The position numbers were made by a program, and so were the translations under genes. Below, one piece after another: positions 45,254-54,349 of a stretch of DNA of 64,000 nt. The DNA is taken from the NCBI RefSeq assembly GCF_004364975.1, contig NZ_SOBW01000008.1:554225-618224 (forward strand), given 5' to 3'. The notes beneath the pieces are model-generated. The model searched no databases, was not told the DNA's origin, and worked only from the letters and a program-made list of their open reading frames with translations. Numbering within the stretch: the first letter of the stretch is position 1; each line of letters opens with the position of its first letter. The DNA is from Gelidibacter sediminis (lineage in GTDB: Bacteria > Bacteroidota > Bacteroidia > Flavobacteriales > Flavobacteriaceae).

Positions 45254-45367
45254 AAGAATTTTCAAGGTCGCAATTTTTAGGATTGATGGACTGTCCAAAG
45301 TTGTATGATTAAGGGTTCTCGTCAAAAAAAGAACAAATAGGTATTTTTGTTCAGCGTAAATTTGCGA

Positions 45368-45440
45368 GGATCTCCGGGATAATTTTTTATACGCTTATTA
45401 TTGGTTCCCGCTGATTACGGAGATATCCGGGGATTTTTTT
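45368..45440 (+). ncRNA. Candidate structured small RNA before pxpA
   Basis: A compact unit in a 303-base gap: TAAATTTG (45357-45364, a perfect -7 element), then about 73 bases able to form nested helices, GGAT(45368-45371)/ATCC(45425-45428), CTCC/GGAG, GGGA/TCCC and ATAAT/ATTAT, then GGGGATTTTTTT as an end. No start codon with an open frame lies inside. It could be an independent small RNA or a leader for pxpA, whose ATG is 117 bases further. It may belong to a Bacteroidetes RNA class such as Flavo-1, but I cannot verify that. Confidence 0.6.
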
Positions 45441-45556
45441 GTAGTATGGGAAAGCAGATAAACAATTTGTTGGGCAACGTTTTGAAAAAATAATAAGTCA
45501 ACAGATTAAAACCCAAAGATTAAAAACTTTAGTTAGTGAATTTCCTGTTAGATATA

Positions 45557-46297
45557 ATGAAGAGAAAAACAATAGATATCAATGCTGATGTAGGCGAAGG
45601 CCTAAATAATGAAGGGCAATTGATGCCATTTCTCTCTTCGTGTAATATTGCCTGTGGCGGTCATGCCGGAGATGCACAAACAATGCAATCTGTAATTGCT
45701 CTGGCAAAAGAAAATAAGGTAAAAATTGGAGCACATCCATCATTCCCTGACAAAGAAAATTTTGGACGCATATCAATGGATTTGGACGACGCTACCTTAT
45801 TAAAATCCTTAATAAATCAAGTGCAAGAGCTTATAAAACATCTAGAGGCTCAAAATGAAAGTTTAAACCATATTAAGCCTCATGGAGCGCTTTATAATTT
45901 AGCCAATACCGATGCGCGCTATGCAAAAGTTGTAGTAGACTTAATGAAACAATTTGATAATACGGTCAAACTTTATGCGCCTTACCAGTCGCACGTTGCC
46001 GAATTAGCCATTCAAGAAAGTATTCCCATGGTTTTTGAGGCCTTTGCAGATAGGGCTTATAATGAAGATTTAACTTTAGTATCACGATCTGACACTAGAG
46101 CTTTGCTTACTGATTCAAATCAGGTTTGCCAACAGGTGCTTGATATGGTGTTGCGTAAAGAGGTCAAAACGATTACGGGTAAAACGGTTTCCTTAAAAGC
46201 GGAGACCGTATGCATTCATGGCGATCATCCTAATGCTGAGGCCCATTTAAAAAAGTTGACCGAATGTCTATTACAAAACCATGTTGCTATAATATAG
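45557..46297 (+). CDS. pxpA: 5-oxoprolinase subunit PxpA (LamB/YcsF family)
   Basis: Part of the ATP-dependent PxpABC enzyme that opens 5-oxoproline to glutamate in the cytoplasm. The family signature DINADVGEGLNNEGQLMPFLSSCNIACGGHAGD opens the protein (seen here from residue 6), and HIKPHGALYN and VCIHGDHPNAEAH complete the metal or substrate site. I choose the ATG at 45557 (246 residues) over the GTG seven codons upstream. pxpB follows after 3 bases. Confidence 0.95.
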   Translation: MKRKTIDINADVGEGLNNEGQLMPFLSSCNIACGGHAGDAQTMQSVIALAKENKVKIGAHPSFPDKENFGRISMDLDDATLLKSLINQVQELIKHLEAQNESLNHIKPHGALYNLANTDARYAKVVVDLMKQFDNTVKLYAPYQSHVAELAIQESIPMVFEAFADRAYNEDLTLVSRSDTRALLTDSNQVCQQVLDMVLRKEVKTITGKTVSLKAETVCIHGDHPNAEAHLKKLTECLLQNHVAII

Positions 46298-46300
46298 ATT

Positions 46301-47032
46301 TTGAGCTCTTATAAACTGACATATACGCGTTTTTCAGAAAGGTCCATTTTAATTCAATGGCCGGAAGAAATTGATCCTAAAATTCATAAAGATTTACTGC
46401 GGTATAAAGAAAATATTCTGAAATATTCTAAAGATATTATTCAAGTCATTAATACCTATAACGCTTTACTCCTTGCTTACACTACAATCGAAGTTGATTA
46501 TAAGAATGAGATTGAACGATTAAAACTTTTGAGGACTAAGACGCTAGCAATAGAGCCACTTCAAACTAAACTTTGGAAAATCCCTGTATGTTATGATGTC
46601 AAATATGGGCTTGATCTAGAAGAATTAGCAGCAGCTAAAAACAGCTCAATTGCTCAACTCGTTCAATGGCATACTGAAGCTGTATACAAAGTTTATTTTA
46701 TAGGTTTTTTACCTGGATTTCTATACCTAGGAGGTCTCGATAACCGACTTATCATGCCACGACGACAGCGTCCGAGGCCTCAGATTATGAAAGGTGCAGT
46801 TGGGATTGGTGGCAATCAGACGGGTGTATACCCAAATGCAAGTCCGGGAGGTTGGAACATTATAGGAAATTCGCCTATAACATTTTTCGATGCTAAGGCT
46901 AAACAGCCATGTTTTGCAAATGCTGGAGATAATATACAATTTGTAGCTATAGATATAAATAGGCATGCTGAAATTAGAGATCAAATTGATCATGGAAATT
47001 ACAAATTAGAAAGCGAAGTTGGTAATGGTTGA
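46301..47032 (+). CDS. pxpB: 5-oxoprolinase subunit PxpB (KipI-like)
   Basis: A 243-residue subunit of the 5-oxoprolinase complex, formerly allophanate hydrolase subunit 1-like or KipI. The core has VPVCYD-like KIPVCYDVKYGLDLEELA, the GFLPGFLYLGGLD loop and MKGAVGIGGNQTGVYP, all standard for the family. The only usable start is TTG at 46301, one codon after the in-frame pxpA stop. The 3' end overlaps pxpC by 8 bases. Confidence 0.93.
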   Translation: MSSYKLTYTRFSERSILIQWPEEIDPKIHKDLLRYKENILKYSKDIIQVINTYNALLLAYTTIEVDYKNEIERLKLLRTKTLAIEPLQTKLWKIPVCYDVKYGLDLEELAAAKNSSIAQLVQWHTEAVYKVYFIGFLPGFLYLGGLDNRLIMPRRQRPRPQIMKGAVGIGGNQTGVYPNASPGGWNIIGNSPITFFDAKAKQPCFANAGDNIQFVAIDINRHAEIRDQIDHGNYKLESEVGNG

Positions 47033-47870
47033 AGTACTAAGAACGGGTTTATATGATAGTATTCAAGATTTAGGACGTCTTGGATATCAACATTTGGGAG
47101 TGCCAACTTCTGGTGCCATGGATCAGTATGCCGCTTCATTGGCAAATTCAATCTTAGGCAATCAGCCTGAAGACGCGGTTTTAGAATTCACACTATTAGG
47201 GCCAAGCTTAAGATTTCACATCTCAACTGCCATTTGCATTACCGGAATGCAGAGTGACGCCAAAATAAATGGTCGCTCGGTGAGTAATAATACAGTCATC
47301 AACATTAATCAACAAGATCGTCTTTCATTTGGGCAACGAATTTTAGGAAGCAAAGGCTATGTTGCCGTTTTGGGAGGGTTTCAATCTGAAAATGTCATGG
47401 GAAGTAGGAGCATGTACCAAAACATCACACAGAAACCACGGATTCTAAAAAATGATCAACTCTCTATACTGCAACTTACATTAATAAATAGGCAGCCAAA
47501 TGCCCATGTTAATACACCAGTTTCGCATTTTAATAGTGCTCAACTCGAGGTTTTTAAAGGTATGGAATTCAACAGGCTATCTCGTGTCCAGCAGGACCTT
47601 TTGTTTAAAAAGGAATTTATGGTATCTAAAGATTGTAATAGAATGGCCTATCCGCTAGAAGGTTGTTTGGAAAATAATTTGGAATCCATCATCACAGGCC
47701 CTGTTTTGCCAGGTACGGTACAACTAACACCATCAGGCCAAATGATTGTTTTGATGCGTGACTGCCAAACTACTGGTGGTTATCCGAGGATATTACAGCT
47801 TACGGAGATGGCTATTAATCAGTTATCGCAGAGAGCTCCAGGAGAAAAATTTACATTTAAGATAGCATAA
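47025..47870 (+). CDS. pxpC: 5-oxoprolinase subunit PxpC (KipA-like)
   Basis: The third 5-oxoprolinase subunit, 281 residues from the ATG at 47025. The start VEVLRTGLYDSIQDLGRLGY and GVPTSGAMDQYAASLAN are family hallmarks, and the end has VLMRDCQTTGGYPRI. The gene overlaps pxpB (ATGGTTGA), giving tight coupling. The three subunits in order, with a transporter upstream, indicate a pathway for importing or clearing 5-oxoproline. Confidence 0.94.
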   Translation: MVEVLRTGLYDSIQDLGRLGYQHLGVPTSGAMDQYAASLANSILGNQPEDAVLEFTLLGPSLRFHISTAICITGMQSDAKINGRSVSNNTVININQQDRLSFGQRILGSKGYVAVLGGFQSENVMGSRSMYQNITQKPRILKNDQLSILQLTLINRQPNAHVNTPVSHFNSAQLEVFKGMEFNRLSRVQQDLLFKKEFMVSKDCNRMAYPLEGCLENNLESIITGPVLPGTVQLTPSGQMIVLMRDCQTTGGYPRILQLTEMAINQLSQRAPGEKFTFKIA

Positions 47871-47959
47871 ATAGGATAAAAGCATAAATCTTGATAGTTT
47901 AGAGGTAATATTATAAATTCTATTATCTATATCATATAATCAACTTTTACCAACCAGAT

Positions 47960-48463
47960 ATGAAAAATTTATTACTTCTCATTTTAGGAATTCTAATTGG
48001 CGCATTTATTAGCTATTTTTATTTTAGTAAATCTGATACAGATGTTACAATTACCACTCCAAAAGGTCTTATTACGCCTGAACAGGCCATGACTTTGGAT
48101 AAGGCATACAACCCAAGGTATAAATTGATAAGCGACTCTATTGTGACACGAAAAGGCGGTGATAACCGGTCATCCTGGTACGGACTGGAACAAATGCGCA
48201 ATTATTTAAATTATGCTGAAAACCAAGCTAAAGACCTAGGGTACACCATGGATGGTGTCCGCATTTATTTGGGTGCCCATCCCAACCAAAATGGACAAGC
48301 GGGCTATACAACCATGTTTTTAATTCCAACAGGAAATATTCCTAAAGCGGCGGCGTCCATGTTTAGTTTAAATATGCAAGAGGAAGGTGGCGACATTCCT
48401 GATGCTGACGGACTGGATATGGGAAGTCAAGGTTATCCTCCAAGCGCTAATTATCCGCAATAG
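47960..48463 (+). CDS. Membrane-anchored protein of unknown function (167 aa)
   Basis: The N-terminal segment KNLLLLILGILIGAFISYFYF is a membrane anchor or uncleaved signal. The remaining 140 residues are soluble and probably periplasmic, with SSWYGLEQMRNYLNYAENQAKDLGYTMDGVRIYLGAHP as a recognisable block (around residues 75-110) and a Gly/Pro-rich acidic tail. I do not know a family name. It lies 9 bases before a polytopic protein and an orphan histidine kinase, so the three may form one sensing unit. Confidence 0.75.
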   Translation: MKNLLLLILGILIGAFISYFYFSKSDTDVTITTPKGLITPEQAMTLDKAYNPRYKLISDSIVTRKGGDNRSSWYGLEQMRNYLNYAENQAKDLGYTMDGVRIYLGAHPNQNGQAGYTTMFLIPTGNIPKAAASMFSLNMQEEGGDIPDADGLDMGSQGYPPSANYPQ

Positions 48464-48472
48464 CTAAAAATA

Positions 48473-49171
48473 ATGGATGAATTTTTAAGGCTTAATTACT
48501 TCAATATTACTTATTCGGTTGAAGCATTAGCCGCAATCACAGGATTAATTTGTTTTAATAAGTACAAAAAAACAGCTATAAAATATTTTATTCCATTTGT
48601 TATATATGCTGTATTGGTAGATGTTATGGGCAGCTATCCAATGTTTTTTGCGCATTTTAGTGTTTACCATATCATTCAAGGCACGCTGTTTGAAAAAAAC
48701 TATTTATATTTTGCTGTTTTTTGGGGTATTGGGACGGCTGTGTTCTATGTGTTCTTTTATAGGAAGATATTGAGGAATAAGCGTAGGAAACAATTTTTAG
48801 GATATACAGTACTTGTTTTTTTATTTTTAGCTATACTCGATTTGGTTTTAAATATCGATAACCTTGAATCTACCCATAACATTTATGTGGGAGGCTCACT
48901 TCTTATTTTATTATGTGTGGGTTTATATTTTATAGAGATATTAGAGAGTGATAAAGTTTTAACATTTTATAAATCCATTTATTTCTGGATCAGTTGCGTT
49001 ATATTGATCTGGTTTCTAATAACAACACCTTTACAGTTTTATGAGATTTATTTCTCTAGTGCAGATTGGAATTTTATTTTTTTAAAATGGCAAATTTTCT
49101 TATTTGCCAACAGCTTTATGTATTTATCATTTACTTTTGCTTTATTATGGTGCAAACCTCAGAACGCCTAA
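48473..49171 (+). CDS. Polytopic membrane protein preceding a histidine kinase
   Basis: A 232-residue protein with about seven hydrophobic helices and short loops; no enzymatic motif is visible. It overlaps the kinase gene by 25 bases, so they are translated together. Such proteins next to kinases may sense or transmit a membrane signal; that is inference. I do not recognise the family beyond a flavobacterial membrane protein. Confidence 0.78.
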   Translation: MDEFLRLNYFNITYSVEALAAITGLICFNKYKKTAIKYFIPFVIYAVLVDVMGSYPMFFAHFSVYHIIQGTLFEKNYLYFAVFWGIGTAVFYVFFYRKILRNKRRKQFLGYTVLVFLFLAILDLVLNIDNLESTHNIYVGGSLLILLCVGLYFIEILESDKVLTFYKSIYFWISCVILIWFLITTPLQFYEIYFSSADWNFIFLKWQIFLFANSFMYLSFTFALLWCKPQNA

Positions 49172-49977
49172 TTAGTACAGATGCCCAAAGGTATTTGTTA
49201 ATTTATATGATTGCTGTACTAGTAATTGTTACGGTGCTTATTGTCGTGTTTTTTATCGTTTTCCAAAAGCGGAAAAACAAGCTTTTGTTGGATAAAATTA
49301 AACAACAAAAGAAATTCGAAGAAACGGTTTCTAAAACTAAAGAAGAAATTCAGGAACAAACCCTAATGTACATCGGACAGGAACTTCATGATAATATTGG
49401 TCAGTTACTCTCTTTGGCCAGTATGCAAATGGGTATGTTAGGCGTTAAAATTACAGCGGATATTAAGGAACCTTACGTTGAAACACAAAAAATAATTAAA
49501 GAAAGTTTAGGTGAAGTTAGAGCACTTTCAAAATCCTTAAATACCGAAGTCATTCAAAATAGAGGATTTGTTGAGTCCATTAAATTTGAAATCTCACGAC
49601 TGAATAAGTTGAAATTGATGACGGCCGAATTTGTAATTAAAGGTGTTGTCATCCCTTTTGAAAACCCCAAGGATAGTACTATCCTATTTCGTATTTTACA
49701 GGAATTTATTTCCAACACGGTAAAACATGCTGATGCAACAACGCTTCAAATTTCATTGGAATACACACCAGATGAATTGCATATTACTGCTACAGATAAT
49801 GGCATAGGCTTTATTATGGATGAAGTTGAGGATAGTTCAGGCTTATTAAATATGAAAAATAGGGCAGAGCTAGTAGAGTCAACGTTTCATATTACTTCAC
49901 AACCAGATCAGGGCACAAAACTCGTGTTAAGGTATCCAATCGTTAAACGGACGTTAAGCACCTTAGATTTGTTATAA
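49147..49977 (+). CDS. Sensor histidine kinase (NarL-type, HisKA_3)
   Basis: From the ATG at 49147, 276 residues. One helix (about 19-40, YLLIYMIAVLVIVTVLIVVFF) is followed by a coiled coil and the dimerisation segment with the phospho-accepting His in GQELHDNIGQLLSL. The ATPase domain has EFISNTVKHADATTL (N box) and TDNGIGF (G box). There is almost no extracellular sensor, so the neighbouring membrane protein could supply it. No response regulator is encoded nearby, so its partner is elsewhere. The longer upstream frame lies within the membrane protein gene. Confidence 0.9.
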   Translation: MVQTSERLISTDAQRYLLIYMIAVLVIVTVLIVVFFIVFQKRKNKLLLDKIKQQKKFEETVSKTKEEIQEQTLMYIGQELHDNIGQLLSLASMQMGMLGVKITADIKEPYVETQKIIKESLGEVRALSKSLNTEVIQNRGFVESIKFEISRLNKLKLMTAEFVIKGVVIPFENPKDSTILFRILQEFISNTVKHADATTLQISLEYTPDELHITATDNGIGFIMDEVEDSSGLLNMKNRAELVESTFHITSQPDQGTKLVLRYPIVKRTLSTLDLL

Positions 49978-50114
49978 GCCTTGACTTAATTACGACCAAT
50001 TGTATGAATTATGATTCATTCTATATGTTGATTCATTAAACCTCAAAAAAAGTTTCTACGCTCTATTCTTTTCTCTCTTTTCTTTTTAAATCTTCTACCA
50101 ACGTTCAACACTCC

Positions 50115-50801
50115 CTACAAACATGCTTCCCAAATTGGGTCACTAGGCAAAGGAGCTTCAACATGAATATGTTCATTGGAAACAGGGTGTACAAAAGATA
50201 AGGTACGAGCATGTAAACTAATGCTGGCATCAGGATTGCTTCTAGCAAAGCCATATTTTAAGTCGCCTTTAATGGGGCAGCCAATACTAGCTAACTGCGA
50301 ACGGATTTGATGGTGTCTTCCCGTTTCTAAAGCGACTTCAACAAGGTAATAATTGTCTAAATTTTTAAGGACTTTGTAATGCAGAATAGCTTTCTTGCCG
50401 TTAGCAATTTCTTTTATATATGCAGAAGATTTGTTGTTCTTCGGGTTCTTTTTAAGCCAATGAATCAGCGTGTCTTCGGTTTTCGGAGGCATTTGCTTGA
50501 CGAGTGCCCAATAGGTTTTTTGAGCATCTTTTTCAGCGAATAGTTTATTGAGGCGCGGTAATGCTTTACTCGTTTTTGAAAAAACAATGACTCCTGTGGT
50601 TGGCCGGTCTAACCGATGTGCTAAACCTAAATAGACATTTCCCGGCTTGTTATATTTTTCTTTTATATAGGATTTGACAACCTCGCTTAAAGGTTTATCG
50701 CCTGTTTTATCACCCTGCACAATATCACCTGCTCGTTTGTTGACGATGATAATATGATTGTCTTCATACAGAACTTGGAGATTGTCTTTATTTGAAAGCA
50801 T
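50115..50801 (-). CDS. RluA-family pseudouridine synthase
   Basis: Isomerises uridine to pseudouridine in rRNA or tRNA. The catalytic motif AHRLDRPTTGVIVFSK contains the essential Asp, and GRHHQIRSQLASIGCPIKGDLKYG is the second hallmark. The 228-residue protein lacks the N-terminal S4 domain, so it belongs to the short group; the target base cannot be named. I prefer the ATG at 50801 to the GTG 9 bases upstream. Confidence 0.92.
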   Translation of the reverse strand: MLSNKDNLQVLYEDNHIIIVNKRAGDIVQGDKTGDKPLSEVVKSYIKEKYNKPGNVYLGLAHRLDRPTTGVIVFSKTSKALPRLNKLFAEKDAQKTYWALVKQMPPKTEDTLIHWLKKNPKNNKSSAYIKEIANGKKAILHYKVLKNLDNYYLVEVALETGRHHQIRSQLASIGCPIKGDLKYGFARSNPDASISLHARTLSFVHPVSNEHIHVEAPLPSDPIWEACL

Positions 50802-50901
50802 TTTAGACACTATATATGTTTACGGATTATCTATTAAAAACAAATGGCATAATTTTCACTTCAAAATAAACAACTACCAGCTGAAAACTGCCCATTGAAA
50901 A

Positions 50902-51720
50902 TTAATATTGTTCCTCATCATTAGGGAAATCTACAGCTTTTACATCCTTTACATATTGTGAAATGGAATTGGTCATATCTTCATATAAATTCATATAGCG
51001 ACGTAAGAATCGCGGATGAAATTCATGAGTCATCCCTAGCATATCGTGCAGTACTAGCACTTGACCGTCTACACCGTTACCAGCACCAATTCCTATTACA
51101 GGAATGGAGATACTTTCAGCAACTTCTTGTGCTAATTTTGCGGGAATCTTTTCTAATACAATAGCAAAACACCCTATGCGTTCTAGCATGAGCGCATCTT
51201 CTTTGAGTTTGTGAGCTTCTTCCTCTTCTTTGGCTCTAACGGTATAGGTTCCAAATTTATAAATGGATTGCGGTGTGAGTCCGAGATGGCCCATAACTGG
51301 AATCCCGGCATTCAATATACGTTTTATAGACTCCTTAACTTCTTTGCCACCCTCTAATTTAACGGCGTGTCCGCCACTTTCTTTCATTATTCTGATGGCA
51401 GACCGCAAGGCTTCCTTAGGATCGCTTTGGTAACTTCCAAAAGGTAAATCAACCACAACCAAAGAGCGCTCAATGGCCCTAACCACACCAGCAGCATGAT
51501 AAATCATCTGGTCTAAAGTAATTGGTAACGTAGTCTCATGACCTGCCATAACATTACTTGCAGAATCACCAACCAAAATCACATCAACACCAGCACCATC
51601 AACAATTTTTGCCATGGTATAATCATAGGCAGTTAGCATGGATATTTTGTCGCCATTGGCTTTCATATCCACTAGTGTTTTTACGGTAATTCTTTTATAA
51701 TCTCTTTTTGCTATAGACAT
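50902..51720 (-). CDS. panB: 3-methyl-2-oxobutanoate hydroxymethyltransferase PanB
   Basis: Makes ketopantoate for pantothenate and coenzyme A using methylenetetrahydrofolate. Mg and substrate motifs are [40 protein letters not shown] and the [17 protein letters not shown] block (each conserved as short blocks). At 272 residues it is typical. Transcribed in the same direction as rluA, 100 bases upstream of it. Confidence 0.96.
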   Translation of the reverse strand: MSIAKRDYKRITVKTLVDMKANGDKISMLTAYDYTMAKIVDGAGVDVILVGDSASNVMAGHETTLPITLDQMIYHAAGVVRAIERSLVVVDLPFGSYQSDPKEALRSAIRIMKESGGHAVKLEGGKEVKESIKRILNAGIPVMGHLGLTPQSIYKFGTYTVRAKEEEEAHKLKEDALMLERIGCFAIVLEKIPAKLAQEVAESISIPVIGIGAGNGVDGQVLVLHDMLGMTHEFHPRFLRRYMNLYEDMTNSISQYVKDVKAVDFPNDEEQY

Positions 51721-51852
51721 CGATAAAAATTTAGAAGTGTAAAAATAAGTGATTTTAAATAAATGTTCGTTTTAAGCTCTAATTGCGGGCAGCACCCATA
51801 AATGTTTAGCTTTTTATTCCACGGTTTCTAATAGAAACTGGTTATTGACGTA

Positions 51853-53277
51853 TTAACAGTCTGACAGGTGTACACCAACAGCTAAGCCGCCTTCCGAGGT
51901 TTCTTTATATTTGGTATTCATGTCTTTTGCGGTTTCCCACATGGTTTGAACAACTTTATCCAATGGTACCTTAACATTTTTAGGATCTGTATTTAATGCC
52001 AGTTCTGCAGCATTAATGGCCTTTAGGGCACCCATAGCATTCCGTTCTATACACGGGATTTGAACCAGTCCGCCAATAGGATCACAAGTTAAGCCAAGGT
52101 GGTGTTCCATAGCTATTTCAGCAGCAATTAAAACTTGTTCTGGGGTACCGCCCAATAATTCGCATAAAGCTGCTGCTGCCATGGCTGAAGACACGCCTAT
52201 TTCTGCTTGACATCCACCCATAGCAGCCGAAATGGTTGCATTTTTTTTGAAGATACTCCCAATTTCGCCTGCCACTAAAAGGAATTTTTTAACATGTTCA
52301 AAATCTGCCTCGTGGTTTTCAATCACCATATAATACATCAAAACCGAAGGAATTACACCAGCACTACCATTTGTTGGTGCGGTAACAACACGTCCTAACG
52401 CAGCATTAACTTCATTCACACTTAGAGCAAAACAACTAACCCATTTTAAAATTTGTCGAAACTTGACTTCTGTTTGACGTATGGTTTCTAACCATTCATG
52501 CGGATTGTTATAAGGAATGTCACCTTTTAAGTTTTCATACATGTCATAAGCACGACGTCTGACATTTAATCCACCCGGTAAATTACCCTCAGTATGACAG
52601 CCTGTATACATACATTCTAACATAGTATTCCAAATACGTTTCAATTCAAAATCAATGGTTTCCATATCTCTAATGGATTTCTCATTTTCTAAGACTACAC
52701 TTGAAACGGGCAAATTTAAATCTTTACAAAAGGCCAGGAGCTCAGTGCCTAATCGGATAGGGTAAGGAAAAGTGTTTTCAAAGATTTTACAATTCTTTTT
52801 TGAAACTTTACGTTCTTCCTTAACTACAAATCCGCCACCAATTGAATAAAAAGTAGAACTCGATCTTCGGCCGTCAATCATTGCAGTAAATTTCATACCA
52901 TTAGCGTGAAAGGGTAAAAATTTACGATTGAAAACGATGTCTTTTTTAGGGTCAAAGGAAATTGCAACTTCGTTATTGAACAACAAAGTGTTAGTAGATT
53001 TTACAGTTGCAATGATAGATTCTAAAGTATCAATAGGGATACGTTCAGGATCTGCACCATAAAGTCCTAAAATAACTGCATAGTCTGTAGCATGACCTTT
53101 GCCTGTTAATGATAGGGAGCCAAAAAGGTCTACAGTTATATGCTCAACCTTATTAAATTTATTGCTGTCCTTTAGTTCTTTAATCCAGCGTTCAGCCGCA
53201 CGCCATGGACCTAACGTATGCGAACTTGATGGGCCAACGCCAATCTTTAACATATCAAATACTGAAATACACTCCAT
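51853..53277 (-). CDS. sdaA: L-serine ammonia-lyase, iron-sulfur dependent
   Basis: Deaminates L-serine to pyruvate. It is the single-chain type (474 residues) with both beta and alpha domains. It starts [22 protein letters not shown] and has [14 protein letters not shown] near residue 300. Cysteines for the [4Fe-4S] cluster are seen in [27 protein letters not shown] and the C-terminal SDC. The gene has a TATATTTG -7 element close upstream and two palindromes further out. Confidence 0.95.
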   Translation of the reverse strand: MECISVFDMLKIGVGPSSSHTLGPWRAAERWIKELKDSNKFNKVEHITVDLFGSLSLTGKGHATDYAVILGLYGADPERIPIDTLESIIATVKSTNTLLFNNEVAISFDPKKDIVFNRKFLPFHANGMKFTAMIDGRRSSSTFYSIGGGFVVKEERKVSKKNCKIFENTFPYPIRLGTELLAFCKDLNLPVSSVVLENEKSIRDMETIDFELKRIWNTMLECMYTGCHTEGNLPGGLNVRRRAYDMYENLKGDIPYNNPHEWLETIRQTEVKFRQILKWVSCFALSVNEVNAALGRVVTAPTNGSAGVIPSVLMYYMVIENHEADFEHVKKFLLVAGEIGSIFKKNATISAAMGGCQAEIGVSSAMAAAALCELLGGTPEQVLIAAEIAMEHHLGLTCDPIGGLVQIPCIERNAMGALKAINAAELALNTDPKNVKVPLDKVVQTMWETAKDMNTKYKETSEGGLAVGVHLSDC

Positions 53278-53665
53278 TAACGATATCGATTTAGAGCTAC
53301 AAATATAGCCTCTTTTATTTCAAAATAGAATGCTAATCCATATGAAAAAATATAGACGAAAGTATTCTCAAGAATCCAGTGATTTGCAATATGAGCGGTA
53401 AGATATTTTGAGTATGGGTCGCGTTATAATATTCTCAAGAATATTAGAATATTAGAGATGCCCTGAGGTTATATTATTTGGCAATCGTTGGACTAGGGAT
53501 GTTATTCCAAACATTTTAAAATGTGAAAACAAGGATTGATATACAATATAAAAGGATGTGCTACCAGATATCACTATCATTTTAATCTGCCAAGACTAAT
53601 CGGCAAGATTAATTTGATAGATGATGAGATAGGACATCCCTTTCAAGAAGCTATATATACTGATA
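53278..53665 (-). promoter_or_regulatory. Upstream region of sdaA with -7 element and two ATTCT/AGAAT palindromes
   Basis: This gene-free stretch carries TATATTTG (53300-53307, minus strand), which gives a leader of only about 15 bases. ATTCTCAAGAAT occurs at 53364-53375 and again at 53431-53442. The second copy extends to an 18-bp perfect inverted repeat (AATATTCT-CA-AGAATATT, 53428-53445). The copies are 67 bases apart and could bind a dimeric regulator. A weak inverted repeat (AATCTGCC...GGCAAGATT, about 53591-53615) may end the collagen-like gene. I see no ORF. Confidence 0.5.
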
Positions 53666-54178
53666 TTATTTTACATCAACATGTTCAATTTGAGCAGCTT
53701 GCATTACCAAGTTGATGTCAGACACATCAACACCGTCAATATTGTCAGCCGGAACGACCACTACTCTGAAAACTTGATTTTGCGTCCAATCTGATGATAA
53801 TTTAGAAAAATCAGTTGTGCCATCTAAAAAGAAACGGACGTCAGTTTGGGTAAAATCAAAGTTGTAAACTAAGTCACCATCATCAAACCGTACCGTTTGA
53901 GGCAGCATACGCCAAATGTCGACACCGTTACTCGTTTCCCATAGGATATATACAAGTGTAACGTCAGAAACTAAGACTTCAAAACCATAGTTTTCTGTAA
54001 AGGAATAATTATTGGCAGCATTAAAGTTAACGTCTATTTCAAATGCTGAAGCGGTAACAATACCACCATCAGCGCCATCAAACCCTGGAGGACCTGGAGG
54101 GCCTGGAGGGCCTTGGTCGCCTGTACATGCAGTTAAGGAAATGGCCAATACAAATAATAAGGATGCGATCTTTTTCAT
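53666..54178 (-). CDS. Lipoprotein with short collagen-like repeat
   Basis: A signal peptide with lipobox (VLAISLTACTG) anchors this 170-residue protein to a membrane. The mature N-terminus continues GDQGPPGPPGPPGFDGADGG, about six Gly-X-Y triplets like collagen. The rest is an acidic beta-rich domain (for example VTLVYILWETS, VYNFDFTQTDVRFFLDG). Similar short collagen-stalk lipoproteins occur in many flavobacteria; the function is unknown. It could be a stalked surface module. Confidence 0.85.
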   Translation of the reverse strand: MKKIASLLFVLAISLTACTGDQGPPGPPGPPGFDGADGGIVTASAFEIDVNFNAANNYSFTENYGFEVLVSDVTLVYILWETSNGVDIWRMLPQTVRFDDGDLVYNFDFTQTDVRFFLDGTTDFSKLSSDWTQNQVFRVVVVPADNIDGVDVSDINLVMQAAQIEHVDVK

Positions 54179-54238
54179 GTGATTTCGTTTTAGGTGATCT
54201 GTAAATTTACGAATCCTTATTTATATATGGTATAACTC

Positions 54239-54300
54239 TGTCAAAACTAATATATAAATGACACCTTGTCATATTTTCTGTCATGGCACAATGATTGACA
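54239..54300 (+). promoter_or_regulatory. Sigma-54-like promoter and TGTCA/TGACA cluster before dnaK
   Basis: TGGCAC-N5-TTGA (54284-54298) has the GG/G spacing of a -24/-12 sigma-54 promoter; one base differs from the TTGC consensus. Five TGTCA or TGACA motifs start at 54239, 54259, 54267, 54279 and 54296, and two form ATGACA-CCT-TGTCAT. No TAnnTTTG element is seen at a suitable distance. The expected start site lies about 40 bases before the dnaK ATG. Confidence 0.5.
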
Positions 54301-54349
54301 TATAGAAAGAGAAATTAAAAAATTAATAATTCAACACAAAACATATATT

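Noticed and set aside
49066..49146. N-terminal extension of the histidine kinase
   Set aside because: It is read within the end of the membrane protein gene; the internal ATG at 49147 gives a standard anchored kinase.
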